Of a stretch of 8,507 nucleotides of DNA, positions 1-6,822 are shown in pieces. The DNA comes from Pseudomonadota bacterium (lineage in GTDB: Bacteria; Pseudomonadota; Alphaproteobacteria; Rhizobiales; Tepidamorphaceae): assembly GCA_023458595.1 (NCBI GenBank), contig JAEWYT010000019.1, positions 1 to 8,507 of the forward strand, given 5' to 3'. Position 1 is the stretch's first letter. Every line of letters starts with the position of its first letter. A model generated the notes under the pieces. The model did no database searches, was not told the origin of the DNA, and worked only from the letters and a program-made list of their open reading frames with translations. Position numbers and translations under genes: made by a program.

Positions 1-1
1 G

Positions 2-118
2 GCCAATGCCGTCACCGTCGTCCTCGACCGTATCCAGATACGCTCTTCGGACGCCGGCTCGGCCCTGGCCCGAAATCGCCGCGTCAGAATGGTTCTATTT
101 GACCCTGAAAGGCTCTAG
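2..118 (+). CDS. C-terminal end of an unidentified protein, cut by the window edge
   Basis: An open frame runs in from the window start and ends at a TAG at 116-118, giving 38 residues from ANAVTVVLDRIQ to a final MVLFDPERL. I do not recognise the family. Three things suggest a real gene end: the first two thirds use mostly C or G at third positions (GCC, GTC, CTC, GAC, ATC), the stop is followed at once by a strong hairpin (119-147), and there is otherwise no function for this strip next to the converging DUF1254 gene. The codons just before the stop (ATG GTT CTA TTT) are less typical, so chance openness over 117 bases cannot be excluded. The overlapping longer + frame from 6 to 554 runs antisense through the DUF1254 gene and is a shadow. 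Confidence 0.45.
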   Translation, partial: ANAVTVVLDRIQIRSSDAGSALARNRRVRMVLFDPERL

Positions 119-147
119 GACCGACCGGCGCTGCCGGCCGGTCGGTC
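119..147. terminator. Hairpin between converging genes, likely shared terminator
   Basis: The arms GACCGACCGGC (119-129) and GCCGGTCGGTC (137-147) are perfectly complementary over 11 bp with a 7-base loop. The hairpin starts on the base after the TAG of the left-edge frame and lies 20 bp beyond the TAG of the DUF1254 gene arriving from the other side. Position and stem strength fit a bidirectional terminator. No clear T-tract follows on either strand, so termination efficiency is uncertain. Confidence 0.55.
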
Positions 148-167
148 ATCAGATTGCGGCCTTTGCC

Positions 168-1790
168 CTATTGAACGGACTCGATCTCGGTCGGCCGCCA
201 GCTCTTGTCGAAAAACGACGGCAACGGGCTGTAGAGGCGCAGGATCGTGAACCAGCCCTTGTCCGGATCGGTCTGTATCCAGTTGCCGCGGGCGACGCCG
301 TCGGGCTGCGTCGGCGCGAACCACACCGTCGTCGAGCCGGCGGCGGCCGCCTCGGCCGCCGGCGAGGGATAGTTCTGGCTCCCGGCACGCGGGAACTTCT
401 GCGGGGTCTGCAGCATCGAGCGGGTCTGGTTGTCGTAGAGCGTGAACGACCAGAACTTGCCAGCCGGAATGTCCTTGGGCAGCGTCACCTTGTAGGTCTT
501 CGAACCGTCGAACGGATTGCCGGCGGCATCGAGGAAACCCATCAGATACTGTGAGCCGACGTCCGGAATGCGCATGATCATGCCCGGGGAGTCGAGCGTG
601 TAGGCGTAGTAGAAGGCCGTGCGTGAATCGAGCGTGCGGGCGCCGGTCGGCGGATAGGGCTTGAACATGCCCTCGCCTTCGTAGGCCGGCGGCGGCGTCT
701 CGAAGAAGGCGCCTCCTTCGAACAGCATGTTGCCCCACTGGGAGTCGGGATAGTAGGCCCAGTCCGGGTGCGAAACCGAGAAGCGCCAGTTGAGGGAACG
801 CCCGGCCGCGTTGCCGACGGCCGCAGCGTCCGAGAGAATGGCCTTCATCGTTTCGCTCGGCTTGAACGGCTTGCCGTGGACGATGCCTATGGCGGCGAGC
901 TGGCCCGCGAGTTCCACATCGTAGCTCGTTGCCGGCTCCGCCTGGAAATTCTCGTTGATCGTCTCGAAGAAGCCGAAGTCGCTCGGCGGGATCGTGTTGA
1001 ACGCCTTGCCGCTCAGCTCGGTGAACGTCGTGTCGGGGACCGGCGGATTGCCGCCGAGCCGGACCTCGCCTTCCAGCGCCGTCGCGATGCTCGTGCCGTA
1101 GCCGCCGGGCGCATAGGCATAGATCTTCAGGTTCTTCCTGATGTTCTCGACGGCGGGCGCGGGATCGTCGTCGACGAGATAGGTGCGCGCGGCATAGAGG
1201 AGGTGGTTCGTCTTCGAATGCGCGACGAAGAATCCGCCCTCGGGCAGCGGGCCATCATAGCCCGGCGGAACGAGCAGATACTTGCCGCCGCGGCCGCGGT
1301 CCGGACCGGGAAAACCGACATCGACCACCCACGAGAACCACATGTCGTTTATCGTGCCGAGCCCGTCGGCAGGCTGTTCCAGCACGACGGGTCCATTGGT
1401 CAGGTCGAGGACCGACATGTAGTAGATCGTGTCGGCGTTGGCGGTCAGGAACAGCGAATTCGAATCCATCAGCGTGGAGAAGATGCCGACTTCGTTGTCC
1501 TTGACGCCGGCCCCGCGAAGACCCTGGGCGATCGCGAGGGCGGAAGCGCCGCGGAAGCTGTTGTTGTAGACCGCGAGCGCGTTGGCGAAAGCCATCGCAT
1601 TGGCGACCTTCGAAGCCGTCTCCTCGGACGGTGCGCCGTCCTCGAACTCGAGCAGGCCGAGGCTCGTTTCCATGGTCGAGGGCGCCCCGAGCGACTTGAC
1701 CGTCTCTTCGGACACCTGACCCTGCGCCGTAACGGGAAGGAGCAGCGCGGCCATTGCGCCGGCTCCCGCCATCTTCATGAAATGCTTCAT
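168..1790 (-). CDS. Secreted DUF1254/DUF1214 domain protein
   Basis: Protein of 540 residues. Residues 1-24 form a Sec signal peptide: basic start MKHFMK, hydrophobic stretch AGAGAMAALLLPV, likely cut after TAQG, so it should act in the periplasm or outside. The N-terminal half carries a DUF1254-type region (about 75-210) with the typical NADTIYYMSVLDL stretch (118-130) and a following DMWFSWVVD segment. The C-terminal 110 residues match DUF1214, including FWSFTLYDNQTRSML (446-460), NWIQTDPDKGWFTILRLYSP (503-522) and the WRPTEIE ending. The two domains occur together in a widespread bacterial family whose biochemical role is unknown to me, so no reaction is assigned. The start at 1790 is chosen over the upstream ATG at 1841 because the signal peptide begins there and AGAGGA (1799-1804) sits 8 bases ahead. 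It follows the AraC-type gene on the same strand after 278 bp, a gap with an inverted repeat (2016-2034), which suggests control by that regulator. Confidence 0.88.
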   Translation of the reverse strand: MKHFMKMAGAGAMAALLLPVTAQGQVSEETVKSLGAPSTMETSLGLLEFEDGAPSEETASKVANAMAFANALAVYNNSFRGASALAIAQGLRGAGVKDNEVGIFSTLMDSNSLFLTANADTIYYMSVLDLTNGPVVLEQPADGLGTINDMWFSWVVDVGFPGPDRGRGGKYLLVPPGYDGPLPEGGFFVAHSKTNHLLYAARTYLVDDDPAPAVENIRKNLKIYAYAPGGYGTSIATALEGEVRLGGNPPVPDTTFTELSGKAFNTIPPSDFGFFETINENFQAEPATSYDVELAGQLAAIGIVHGKPFKPSETMKAILSDAAAVGNAAGRSLNWRFSVSHPDWAYYPDSQWGNMLFEGGAFFETPPPAYEGEGMFKPYPPTGARTLDSRTAFYYAYTLDSPGMIMRIPDVGSQYLMGFLDAAGNPFDGSKTYKVTLPKDIPAGKFWSFTLYDNQTRSMLQTPQKFPRAGSQNYPSPAAEAAAAGSTTVWFAPTQPDGVARGNWIQTDPDKGWFTILRLYSPLPSFFDKSWRPTEIESVQ

Positions 1791-2015
1791 CGTTTCGGTC
1801 CTCTTGGTACCTTCGGTATGTGTATCCGGCCAGCCGGGCACCCCCTGATCCGGCGTGCCGCACGGCGACCCGCGATGGCGTCGGCGACGCGCCCGCCGGC
1901 GCCGTTCTCGCGTCCGACCGCGACGTCATCGGGACAAAGCAGCGCCGGACGCGCGGCTCGCCTTCGCAGAGCCGCCGCAGCGGAACGACATTTGCCCGCC
2001 CGAGGGCGGAGACGT

Positions 2016-2034
2016 CCTGTCATTTCACGACAGG
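2016..2034. promoter_or_regulatory. Inverted repeat, candidate operator upstream of the DUF1254 gene
   Basis: CCTGTC (2016-2021) and GACAGG (2029-2034) are perfect complements around a 7-base spacer. The element lies in the 278-bp gap (1791-2068) between the AraC-type gene and the DUF1254 gene, about 225 bp before the latter's start. Read on the minus strand, TGTCGT occurs here (2027-2032) and again 42 bp nearer the gene (1985-1990), close to four helical turns. AraC-family dimers often bind such spaced half-sites. A second dyad, CCGCCC-GA-GGGCGG (1996-2009), lies between the two copies. It has no T-run and could be a weak attenuator for the AraC transcript or chance in GC-rich DNA. I could not fix a promoter in this gap. 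Confidence 0.35.
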
Positions 2035-2068
2035 GCGCCGAATAAATTCCGCTGCGTCCGATCGCGAT

Positions 2069-3082
2069 CTACGACAGCGCGCCTTCTTCGCGTTCCCTGC
2101 GGTACTGCGCCGGCGACAAGCCGGTCCATTTCCGGAAGGCGCGGGTGAAGTTCGCCGGGTCGGTGTAGCCGAGCTCATAGGCGATATCGATGATGCGGAC
2201 GGCGGGATCGTTCAGCAGCGTCAGCGCCGACTCGAACCGGGCGCCGGCGACGATCTCGGAAAAGTCGATCTCGGCATCCGCCAGGCGGCGCTGCAACGTG
2301 CGCGGCTGAGCGCCGACAGCCATCGCGACATCAGAAAGCCGTATCGCGCCGTGGGCCATCATCGTGGTGACGATCTGCCGGATCGAGCCTGCCAGATCGT
2401 CGGAGGGCGCGGACGCCTCGAAAACCGAGGTGTCCGGGTCCCTTCCGCGGGACGCGTGCGCACCCGCGATGGGGAGGCTCAGGAAAGAGGCAGGAAAAAC
2501 GAAGCCCGCGTGGTCCGAGGGCAGCAGACGGGCATCGTCGAAGGCACGGCGGGTTCCGGCGGCATCGATATCCGGCGGGCACAGGACGCATTCGGGCTGC
2601 CATTTCGGACCGGCGACGAGACGTACGAGGTCGCGCATCAGAACCAGCGCTCCCTGCTGGGCATGCTGCCTGCCGTCCATCCGCGGACATGTGTAGGCGT
2701 GGTAGAAGCTCACGCTCGAGCCGTTCCGTATCCACCACAGCGTCTCCGCGGAGCTGTAGAAGGGAAACTTCGAGCGGATTTTCCCCAGAGCGTCGTTCAG
2801 GGTCAGCGACCTGCGAACGGTGCGGCCAAATGCGCCGAGGTGATCGACGCGGGCATCCTGCGCGACGACAAACCCGAAATCGGCCAACCCGATCGATCGC
2901 GCCGCGCGCCCGATGAACCGATGCGCGAGATGAACCGGCACAAGCGCCTCGGGATCCTTGCAGATTATGGCGGGCAGCAGCGCTTCGGGCAGGTCCTTGT
3001 CGAGCGGCGCCCCGGCCTTCTCGAGGAAGTCGACGAAAAGCAGGTAGGCGCTGCCGCGGACCTGTGGTGTCGCTGTCGCCAT
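2069..3082 (-). CDS. AraC-family transcriptional regulator with arabinose-binding-like N-terminal domain
   Basis: Protein of 337 residues, a normal length for the branch with a PF12625-type sensor domain (OruR/VirS-like). Residues about 18-205 form that domain, with the typical LPEALLPAI, AARSIGLADFGF and ALVLMRDLVRL stretches. The C-terminal 110 residues carry two helix-turn-helix units: about 249-268 (LSDVAMAVGAQPRTLQRRLA) and 298-318 (IDIAYELGYTDPANFTRAFR), followed by the family signature GLSPAQYRRE. It should bind DNA in the cytoplasm and sense an unknown small molecule. The start at 3082 is the only N-terminal Met and agrees with the domain, though the ribosome site ahead of it is poor. 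It is divergent from the MFS transporter (204 bp apart) and upstream of the DUF1254 gene on the same strand, so both are plausible targets. The inducer cannot be read from the sequence. Confidence 0.93.
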   Translation of the reverse strand: MATATPQVRGSAYLLFVDFLEKAGAPLDKDLPEALLPAIICKDPEALVPVHLAHRFIGRAARSIGLADFGFVVAQDARVDHLGAFGRTVRRSLTLNDALGKIRSKFPFYSSAETLWWIRNGSSVSFYHAYTCPRMDGRQHAQQGALVLMRDLVRLVAGPKWQPECVLCPPDIDAAGTRRAFDDARLLPSDHAGFVFPASFLSLPIAGAHASRGRDPDTSVFEASAPSDDLAGSIRQIVTTMMAHGAIRLSDVAMAVGAQPRTLQRRLADAEIDFSEIVAGARFESALTLLNDPAVRIIDIAYELGYTDPANFTRAFRKWTGLSPAQYRREREEGALS

Positions 3083-3129
3083 CGCTTGCGCCGTCGTCCG
3101 CCGCGGATCTCACGTAAGGTACGGTTCAA

Positions 3130-3158
3130 ACCCTATGCTTAGCCTTCTAACAAGTCAA
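3130..3158 (-). promoter_or_regulatory. Possible sigma-70 promoter of the AraC-family gene
   Basis: On the minus strand TTGACT (3158-3153) matches five of six bases of the -35 consensus. It is followed after exactly 17 bp by TAGGGT (3135-3130), a weak -10 with three matches. Transcription would start near 3123, leaving a leader of about 40 bases before the ATG at 3082. This is the only AT-richer stretch in the divergent gap. The weak -10 would suit a regulated promoter. Confidence 0.4.
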
Positions 3159-3165
3159 AGCGCCT

Positions 3166-3181
3166 CGCCGGGAACCCGGCG
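3166..3181. promoter_or_regulatory. Perfect inverted repeat in the AraC/MFS divergent gap
   Basis: CGCCGGG (3166-3172) and CCCGGCG (3175-3181) are perfect 7-bp complements separated by AA. The dyad sits just upstream of the proposed -35 of the AraC-type gene and about 105 bp before the MFS start, where a regulator could act on both genes. It does not resemble the CCTGTC dyad at 2016-2034, so the two would not be the same operator. On the MFS side a -10-like TATATG (3250-3255) has no good -35 partner. Confidence 0.3.
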
Positions 3182-3286
3182 TCGAGCCGGCAACTCGTAG
3201 CCGTTCGCGGTCCGGCACCCGAGGGATAGTTGGGCGACGAGTTCGGTTGTATATGGAACAGAGCCCCTATCGTCCTTCCGACCCTC

Positions 3287-4531
3287 ATGTCAGCACCCCA
3301 GCCGGCCCGCTCCCCGAGCCTCACCCTGCCCCGCATCATCGGCCTCTGCCTGGCGCGGGTGTTCCTGTTCGCGACCTTCATGACGGTCGCCGCCTCCATT
3401 CCGCTGCTCAAGATCGAGTGGTCCTTGAGCGCGGCGGCGGCGGGGGCGATCGTGACGAGCTTCACCGTCGGCTACGCGATCTCGCTGTTCGTCTTCGCCT
3501 GGGCGACCGATCACTACGGGGCGAAGCGCATGGCGATCGTCTCGGCGATCGCCGCCTCGATCACGAGCCTGATCTTCGGCTTCCTCGCCCGCGACTGGTG
3601 GAGCGCCTTCCTGCTCTACGGCCTCGTCGGCCTCGCGCAGGGCGGTGTCTACACACCGCTCATCGTGCTGTTCGCGGACGAAGCGCCGCCGCAGGCGCGC
3701 GGCAACGCGATGGGCTGGCTGATCGGCTCGACCTCGGTCGGCTACGCCACATCGCTCGGCGCGGTGGCGTTCGGGATCGCGCTCGGCGGCTGGCGGACCG
3801 GGTTCATCCTGTCGAGCCTCCTGCCGATGATCGGCGCGGTGCTGCTGATCGCCTTCCTCCGCCCCATAGAGAACCGCGTCCACGACCGTGGTGTCGACAT
3901 GCGGGCGAGCGACCAGCTCCTGCGCAACCGCGAGGCAGGTCTGCTGGTCGCCGGCTACACCGCCCACTCCTGGGAGCTGCTCGGCATGTGGGCGTGGATC
4001 CCTGCGTTCCTCGCCGCGAGCTTCGCGCTCGCCGGCGCGGCGGCGGCGAGCGCCACGATTTCAGGGGCCTACCTGTCGGGTTTCCTGCATCTGTTCGGCG
4101 CGACCGCGGCTTTCTCGATGGGGCGCCTGTCGGATCGGGCGGGCCGCAAGCCCGTGCTGGTCGGGCTCGCGCTCGCCGGCGCCGTCCTGTCCTTTGCGAT
4201 CGGCTGGATGGTCAGCGCCCCGCCCGTCCTGCTGATTCCCGTCGCCCTCGCCTACGCCTTCGTCTGCCTCGGCGACTCCCCCGTCCTGTCGACGGCCGTC
4301 GCCGAAGCCGTCAGGCCCGGCTATCTCGGCGCCGTGCTCGCCTGGCGCTCGCTGCTCGGGTTCGGCGCCGGCGCCGTCGCGCCGATCGCCTTCGGGGCGG
4401 TGATCGATGCGTTCAACACGCCGGGCGCGACGCCCACGGTCTGGGGCCCGGCCTTCGTGATGCTCGGCATCGGCGGAGCGATCGCAACGGTGTGCGCGAT
4501 CGCGCTCAAGGGGCGGAGGGACTTGGTCTAG
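3287..4531 (+). CDS. MFS transporter
   Basis: Protein of 414 residues, the usual size for a 12-helix major facilitator. Hydrophobic helices run through the whole chain, with the break between halves at about 192-215 (RPIENRVHDRGVDMRASDQ). Loop 2-3 carries a motif-A relative, WATDHYGAKRMA (72-83), and loop 8-9 its repeat, GRLSDRAGRKPV (279-290). It also has the stretches WWSAFLLYGLVGLAQGGVYT (104-123) and YTAHSWELLGMWAW (224-237). The substrate cannot be told from sequence; it could be export or uptake of a small organic compound, probably proton-coupled. The start is uncertain. ATG at 3287 lacks a clear ribosome site, while a TTG at 3230 would add 19 residues and has GAGGGA only 3 bases ahead. 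I prefer 3287 because the added residues are not membrane-like and the -10-like TATATG at 3250 would then lie upstream. It is divergent from the AraC-type regulator, which may control it. Confidence 0.88.
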   Translation: MSAPQPARSPSLTLPRIIGLCLARVFLFATFMTVAASIPLLKIEWSLSAAAAGAIVTSFTVGYAISLFVFAWATDHYGAKRMAIVSAIAASITSLIFGFLARDWWSAFLLYGLVGLAQGGVYTPLIVLFADEAPPQARGNAMGWLIGSTSVGYATSLGAVAFGIALGGWRTGFILSSLLPMIGAVLLIAFLRPIENRVHDRGVDMRASDQLLRNREAGLLVAGYTAHSWELLGMWAWIPAFLAASFALAGAAAASATISGAYLSGFLHLFGATAAFSMGRLSDRAGRKPVLVGLALAGAVLSFAIGWMVSAPPVLLIPVALAYAFVCLGDSPVLSTAVAEAVRPGYLGAVLAWRSLLGFGAGAVAPIAFGAVIDAFNTPGATPTVWGPAFVMLGIGGAIATVCAIALKGRRDLV

Positions 4532-4554
4532 CGCCTCGATCCGGGGAAGGCCGT

Positions 4555-4650
4555 CTGGGCCCCGGATCAAGTCCGGGGCACCCCTTTGTTCACGTGGCAC
4601 GGCCGAGCATCACACGCAGGCGCGTGTCCCGGGCCTGATCCGGGCCCCAG
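4555..4650. repeat. Pair of inverted palindromic intergenic repeats (REP/BIME-like)
   Basis: The first unit (4555-4582) contains a perfect 8-bp stem, GCCCCGGA (4559-4566) and TCCGGGGC (4572-4579). The second unit (4623-4650), read on the minus strand, starts CTGGGGCCCGGATCAGGCCC, while the first starts CTGGGCCCCGGATCAAGTCC, so they are diverged copies in opposite orientation separated by 40 bp. Such head-to-head palindromic units are typical of REP-type mosaic elements, and the CCCCGGATCAAGTCCGGGG core is a form I know from alphaproteobacterial intergenic DNA. They fill the gap between the converging MFS and gor genes and may stop transcription from both sides. The first stem is followed by ACCCCTTTG, a poor T-tract. 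Confidence 0.7.
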
Positions 4651-4675
4651 TGGGCGGTGCCATACGGCAAGCCGA

Positions 4676-4693
4676 TTCCCGCTTTCGCGGGAA
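4676..4693. repeat. Short palindromic repeat, possible gor terminator
   Basis: TTCCCGC (4676-4682) and GCGGGAA (4687-4693) form a perfect 7-bp stem with a TTTC loop. The form, with a flanking GA before TTCCCGC, is that of a dispersed repeat found in many proteobacteria and resembles the Neisseria dRS3 pattern ATTCCC-N8-GGGAAT, with the last T changed here. It lies 16 bp beyond the gor stop on the minus strand, so it may also serve as that operon's terminator. It belongs to a different family from the pair at 4555-4650. Confidence 0.65.
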
Positions 4694-4709
4694 CGAGCGG
4701 AAAGAGGCC

Positions 4710-6098
4710 CTACTCTGCCGCCTCCTCGGCGACCCAGCGGCTCGTCGGCTCGCGCATGGTGACGAGTTCCTCGGCCGCGCTCGGATGGACGGCGACGGTT
4801 GAATCGAACTGGGCCTTGGTCGCGCGCATTTTCACAAGGATTCCAAGCACCTGGATCAGCTCCCCGGAATCGGGACCCATCAGGTGGCAGCCCAGCACGC
4901 AATCCGATTCCGCGTCGACGACGAGCTTCATCAGCATCTTCTCGTCGCGGTCGGTCAGGGTGAGCTTCATCGGCCGGAAGCTCGCCTTGTAGACATCGAC
5001 GGCGCGGCAGCGCTCGCGCGCCTCGGCTTCCGTCAGCCCGACCGTACCCAGTTCCGGAGTCGAGAAGACCGCCGTCGGGATCGCCTCGTGGTCAACGGTC
5101 GTCGGGTTGGCGTTGAAGACTGTCTCGGCGAAGGCGTGGCCCTCGCGGATCGCGACAGGGGTCAGCTGGACGCGGTCGGTGACGTCGCCGACGGCGTAGA
5201 TCGAATCGACCGAGGTCTTGCCGTACTCGTCGACGACGACATGGCCGTTCCAGCCCTGGGTCACGCCTATTTCCGCGAGGCCCAGTCCCTCGACGTTGGG
5301 CGCCCGGCCGATCGCGAACATGATCCGGTCCGCCTCCAGCGCGCGCCCCTGCTTCGTGTGCCCGATCAGGCCGCTTGCCGTCTTTTCGATCCGCGTGAAG
5401 ACATCGCCGCAGATCACCTCGATGCCGCGCTTCGTCATCTCGGCGTGGAGGCTCGAGCGCAGGTCGTCGTCGAAGCCGCGCAGAATCTCCTCGCCGCGGT
5501 AGAGGAGCGTCGTGTCGACGCCGAGGCCGTTGAAGATGCCGGCGAACTCCACCGCGATATAGCCGCCGCCGGCGATAACGATTCGCTCCGGCAGTTCCTC
5601 CAGGTGGAAGGCCTCGTTGGAGGAGATGACGTGCTCGATGCCCGGCAGGGTCCGGTCGTAGTTCGGATGGCCGCCGGTCGCGATCAGGATATAGCGGGCG
5701 GTCACGTCGCGGCCGAGGTTGGCGAGATGAACCGTGTTGGGGCCGCGCAGTTCGGCGCGCGTGCCGATGATCTCGACGCCGGCCTTCTCGAGATTGCGAC
5801 GGTAGAGGCCCTCGAGCCGGGCGATCTCGCGGTCCTTGTTGGCGACGAGCGTCCTCCAGTCGAACGCACCCCCGGAAACCGTCCAGCCGAAGCCCGAGGA
5901 GTCCTCGAACTCGTCGGCGAAGCGGCTCGCGTAGACGAAGAGCTTCTTGGGCACGCAGCCGCGGATCACGCAGGTGCCGCCGACGCGGTACTCCTCGGCG
6001 ACGGCCACCTTCGCGCCGTAGCCCGCGGCGATGCGCGCCGCGCGGACTCCGCCGGAGCCTGCGCCTATGACGAAAAGATCGTAGTCGAAATCGGACAT
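4710..6098 (-). CDS. gor: Glutathione-disulfide reductase
   Basis: Protein of 462 residues, full length for the family. It reduces oxidised glutathione to two GSH with NADPH through FAD and a redox-active disulfide, as a cytoplasmic homodimer. The N-terminal FAD fold shows IGAGSGGVRAARIAA (11-25), and the disulfide motif GGTCVIRGCVPKK holds C43 and C48. A second nucleotide fold, IAGGGYIAVEFAG (175-187), is followed by arginines R201 and R207 in LYRGEEILRGF, the pattern that selects NADPH over NADH and separates Gor from lipoamide dehydrogenase. YAVGDVTDR (301-309) closes the FAD site. The C-terminal HPSAAEE (438-444) supplies the catalytic His438; many relatives have HPTSAEE, so the serine is a small variation. 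The start at 6098 has AGGTGA (6106-6111) 7 bases ahead. It lies 22 bp downstream of rpiA on the same strand and is surely co-transcribed. I see no OxyR-type site inside the short gap. Confidence 0.97.
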   Translation of the reverse strand: MSDFDYDLFVIGAGSGGVRAARIAAGYGAKVAVAEEYRVGGTCVIRGCVPKKLFVYASRFADEFEDSSGFGWTVSGGAFDWRTLVANKDREIARLEGLYRRNLEKAGVEIIGTRAELRGPNTVHLANLGRDVTARYILIATGGHPNYDRTLPGIEHVISSNEAFHLEELPERIVIAGGGYIAVEFAGIFNGLGVDTTLLYRGEEILRGFDDDLRSSLHAEMTKRGIEVICGDVFTRIEKTASGLIGHTKQGRALEADRIMFAIGRAPNVEGLGLAEIGVTQGWNGHVVVDEYGKTSVDSIYAVGDVTDRVQLTPVAIREGHAFAETVFNANPTTVDHEAIPTAVFSTPELGTVGLTEAEARERCRAVDVYKASFRPMKLTLTDRDEKMLMKLVVDAESDCVLGCHLMGPDSGELIQVLGILVKMRATKAQFDSTVAVHPSAAEELVTMREPTSRWVAEEAAE

Positions 6099-6120
6099 CG
6101 AGCCCTCACCTAGGGCGGTT

Positions 6121-6822
6121 TCAGTTTCCGCCCAGTACCCGGATACCGTCCGGCCCGGCTATCACCGCGGCCGTGCACAAGCCGATGAAAAGGCCGTGTT
6201 CGACGACGCCGGGGATTCCCGACAGCGCGCCGGCGAGCGCCTCCGGGTCCGGGATGGCCTTCAGATCGCAGTCGTAGATCAGGTTGCCGCTGTCCGTGCG
6301 GAACGGCGCCTGCGCCGAACCCATGCGCAGGTTCAGGACCGGATCGAGGCCGAGTCCCTGTGCGGCCTTGCCGATTGCGATGGCGGTCGCGCGCCGGCCG
6401 AACGGAATCACCTCGATCGGCAGGGGGAACCGGCCGAGCGTGTTCACGAGCTTCGAGCCGTCGGCGATGACGATCATCCGGCCGGAGGCCGCCGCGACGA
6501 TCTTCTCCCGCAGCAGCGCGCCGCCGCCGCCCTTGACGAGGCGCAAGGTACCGTCGAGCTCGTCGGCGCCGTCGACGGTGAGATCGAGCTCGGGCGTCTC
6601 GTCGAGCGTCGTCAGCGGCACGCCGTGCTCGACGGCGAGCCTGTGGGTCGCCTCGGACGTCGGCACGCCGATCACATCCAGCTCGCCCGCCCTCACCTTC
6701 GCGCCGAGCTGGATGACGAAATGCGCGGCCGTCGAGCCGGTGCCGAGGCCGAGCCGCATGCCCGTGGAGACGAACTCCAGGGCCCTGGCGGCGGCGAGGC
6801 GCTTCTGTTCGTCAGCCGACAT
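6121..6822 (-). CDS. rpiA: Ribose-5-phosphate isomerase A
   Basis: Protein of 233 residues, normal for RpiA. It interconverts ribose 5-phosphate and ribulose 5-phosphate in the non-oxidative pentose phosphate pathway in the cytoplasm. The phosphate-binding GTGSTAA (27-33), VPTSEAT (53-59), the acid pair D84 and D87 in VDGADELD, K97 in LVKGGGGA, and E106 in LLREK line up with E. coli D81, D84, K94 and E103. ADGSK (120-124) and VEHGLFIG (207-214) complete the set, so the active site is intact. The start at 6822 is preferred to the ATG at 6966: the 48 added residues do not look like RpiA, and AGGG (6828-6831) sits 5 bases before 6822. It is the first gene of an operon with gor, 22 bp downstream, and is divergent from the phosphodiesterase gene. 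In several Rhizobiales I recall a DUF2059 gene between rpiA and gor; none is present here. Confidence 0.96.
   Translation of the reverse strand: MSADEQKRLAAARALEFVSTGMRLGLGTGSTAAHFVIQLGAKVRAGELDVIGVPTSEATHRLAVEHGVPLTTLDETPELDLTVDGADELDGTLRLVKGGGGALLREKIVAAASGRMIVIADGSKLVNTLGRFPLPIEVIPFGRRATAIAIGKAAQGLGLDPVLNLRMGSAQAPFRTDSGNLIYDCDLKAIPDPEALAGALSGIPGVVEHGLFIGLCTAAVIAGPDGIRVLGGN

Noticed and set aside
6..554. Long open frame on the + strand
   Set aside because: It is antisense to the end of the well-supported DUF1254/DUF1214 gene, rich in arginine, and matches no family.
1996..2009. CCGCCC-GA-GGGCGG as a terminator of the AraC-type gene
   Set aside because: A two-base loop cannot fold well as RNA and no T-run follows; it is kept only as a possible protein-binding dyad.
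768..2045. 425-residue + strand open frame
   Set aside because: Antisense to the DUF1254 gene; its composition (Arg, Ala, Gly, Asp) is that expected of a shadow frame in GC-rich DNA.
1820..3142. 440-residue + strand open frame
   Set aside because: Antisense to the AraC-type gene, which has clear helix-turn-helix motifs; the + frame shows no domain.
3247..4638. 463-residue + strand open frame overlapping the MFS gene
   Set aside because: Longer than the MFS frame but made of arginine-rich noise; the overlapping frame shows transmembrane helices and MFS motifs. Its tail runs into the repeats.
4657..4992. Small + strand frame beginning MPYGKPIPAFAGTSGKRP
   Set aside because: The opening is the translation of an intergenic palindrome, a well-known false protein start, and the rest is antisense to gor.
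4884..6113. 409-residue + strand open frame
   Set aside because: Exactly antisense to gor, whose active-site motifs are complete.
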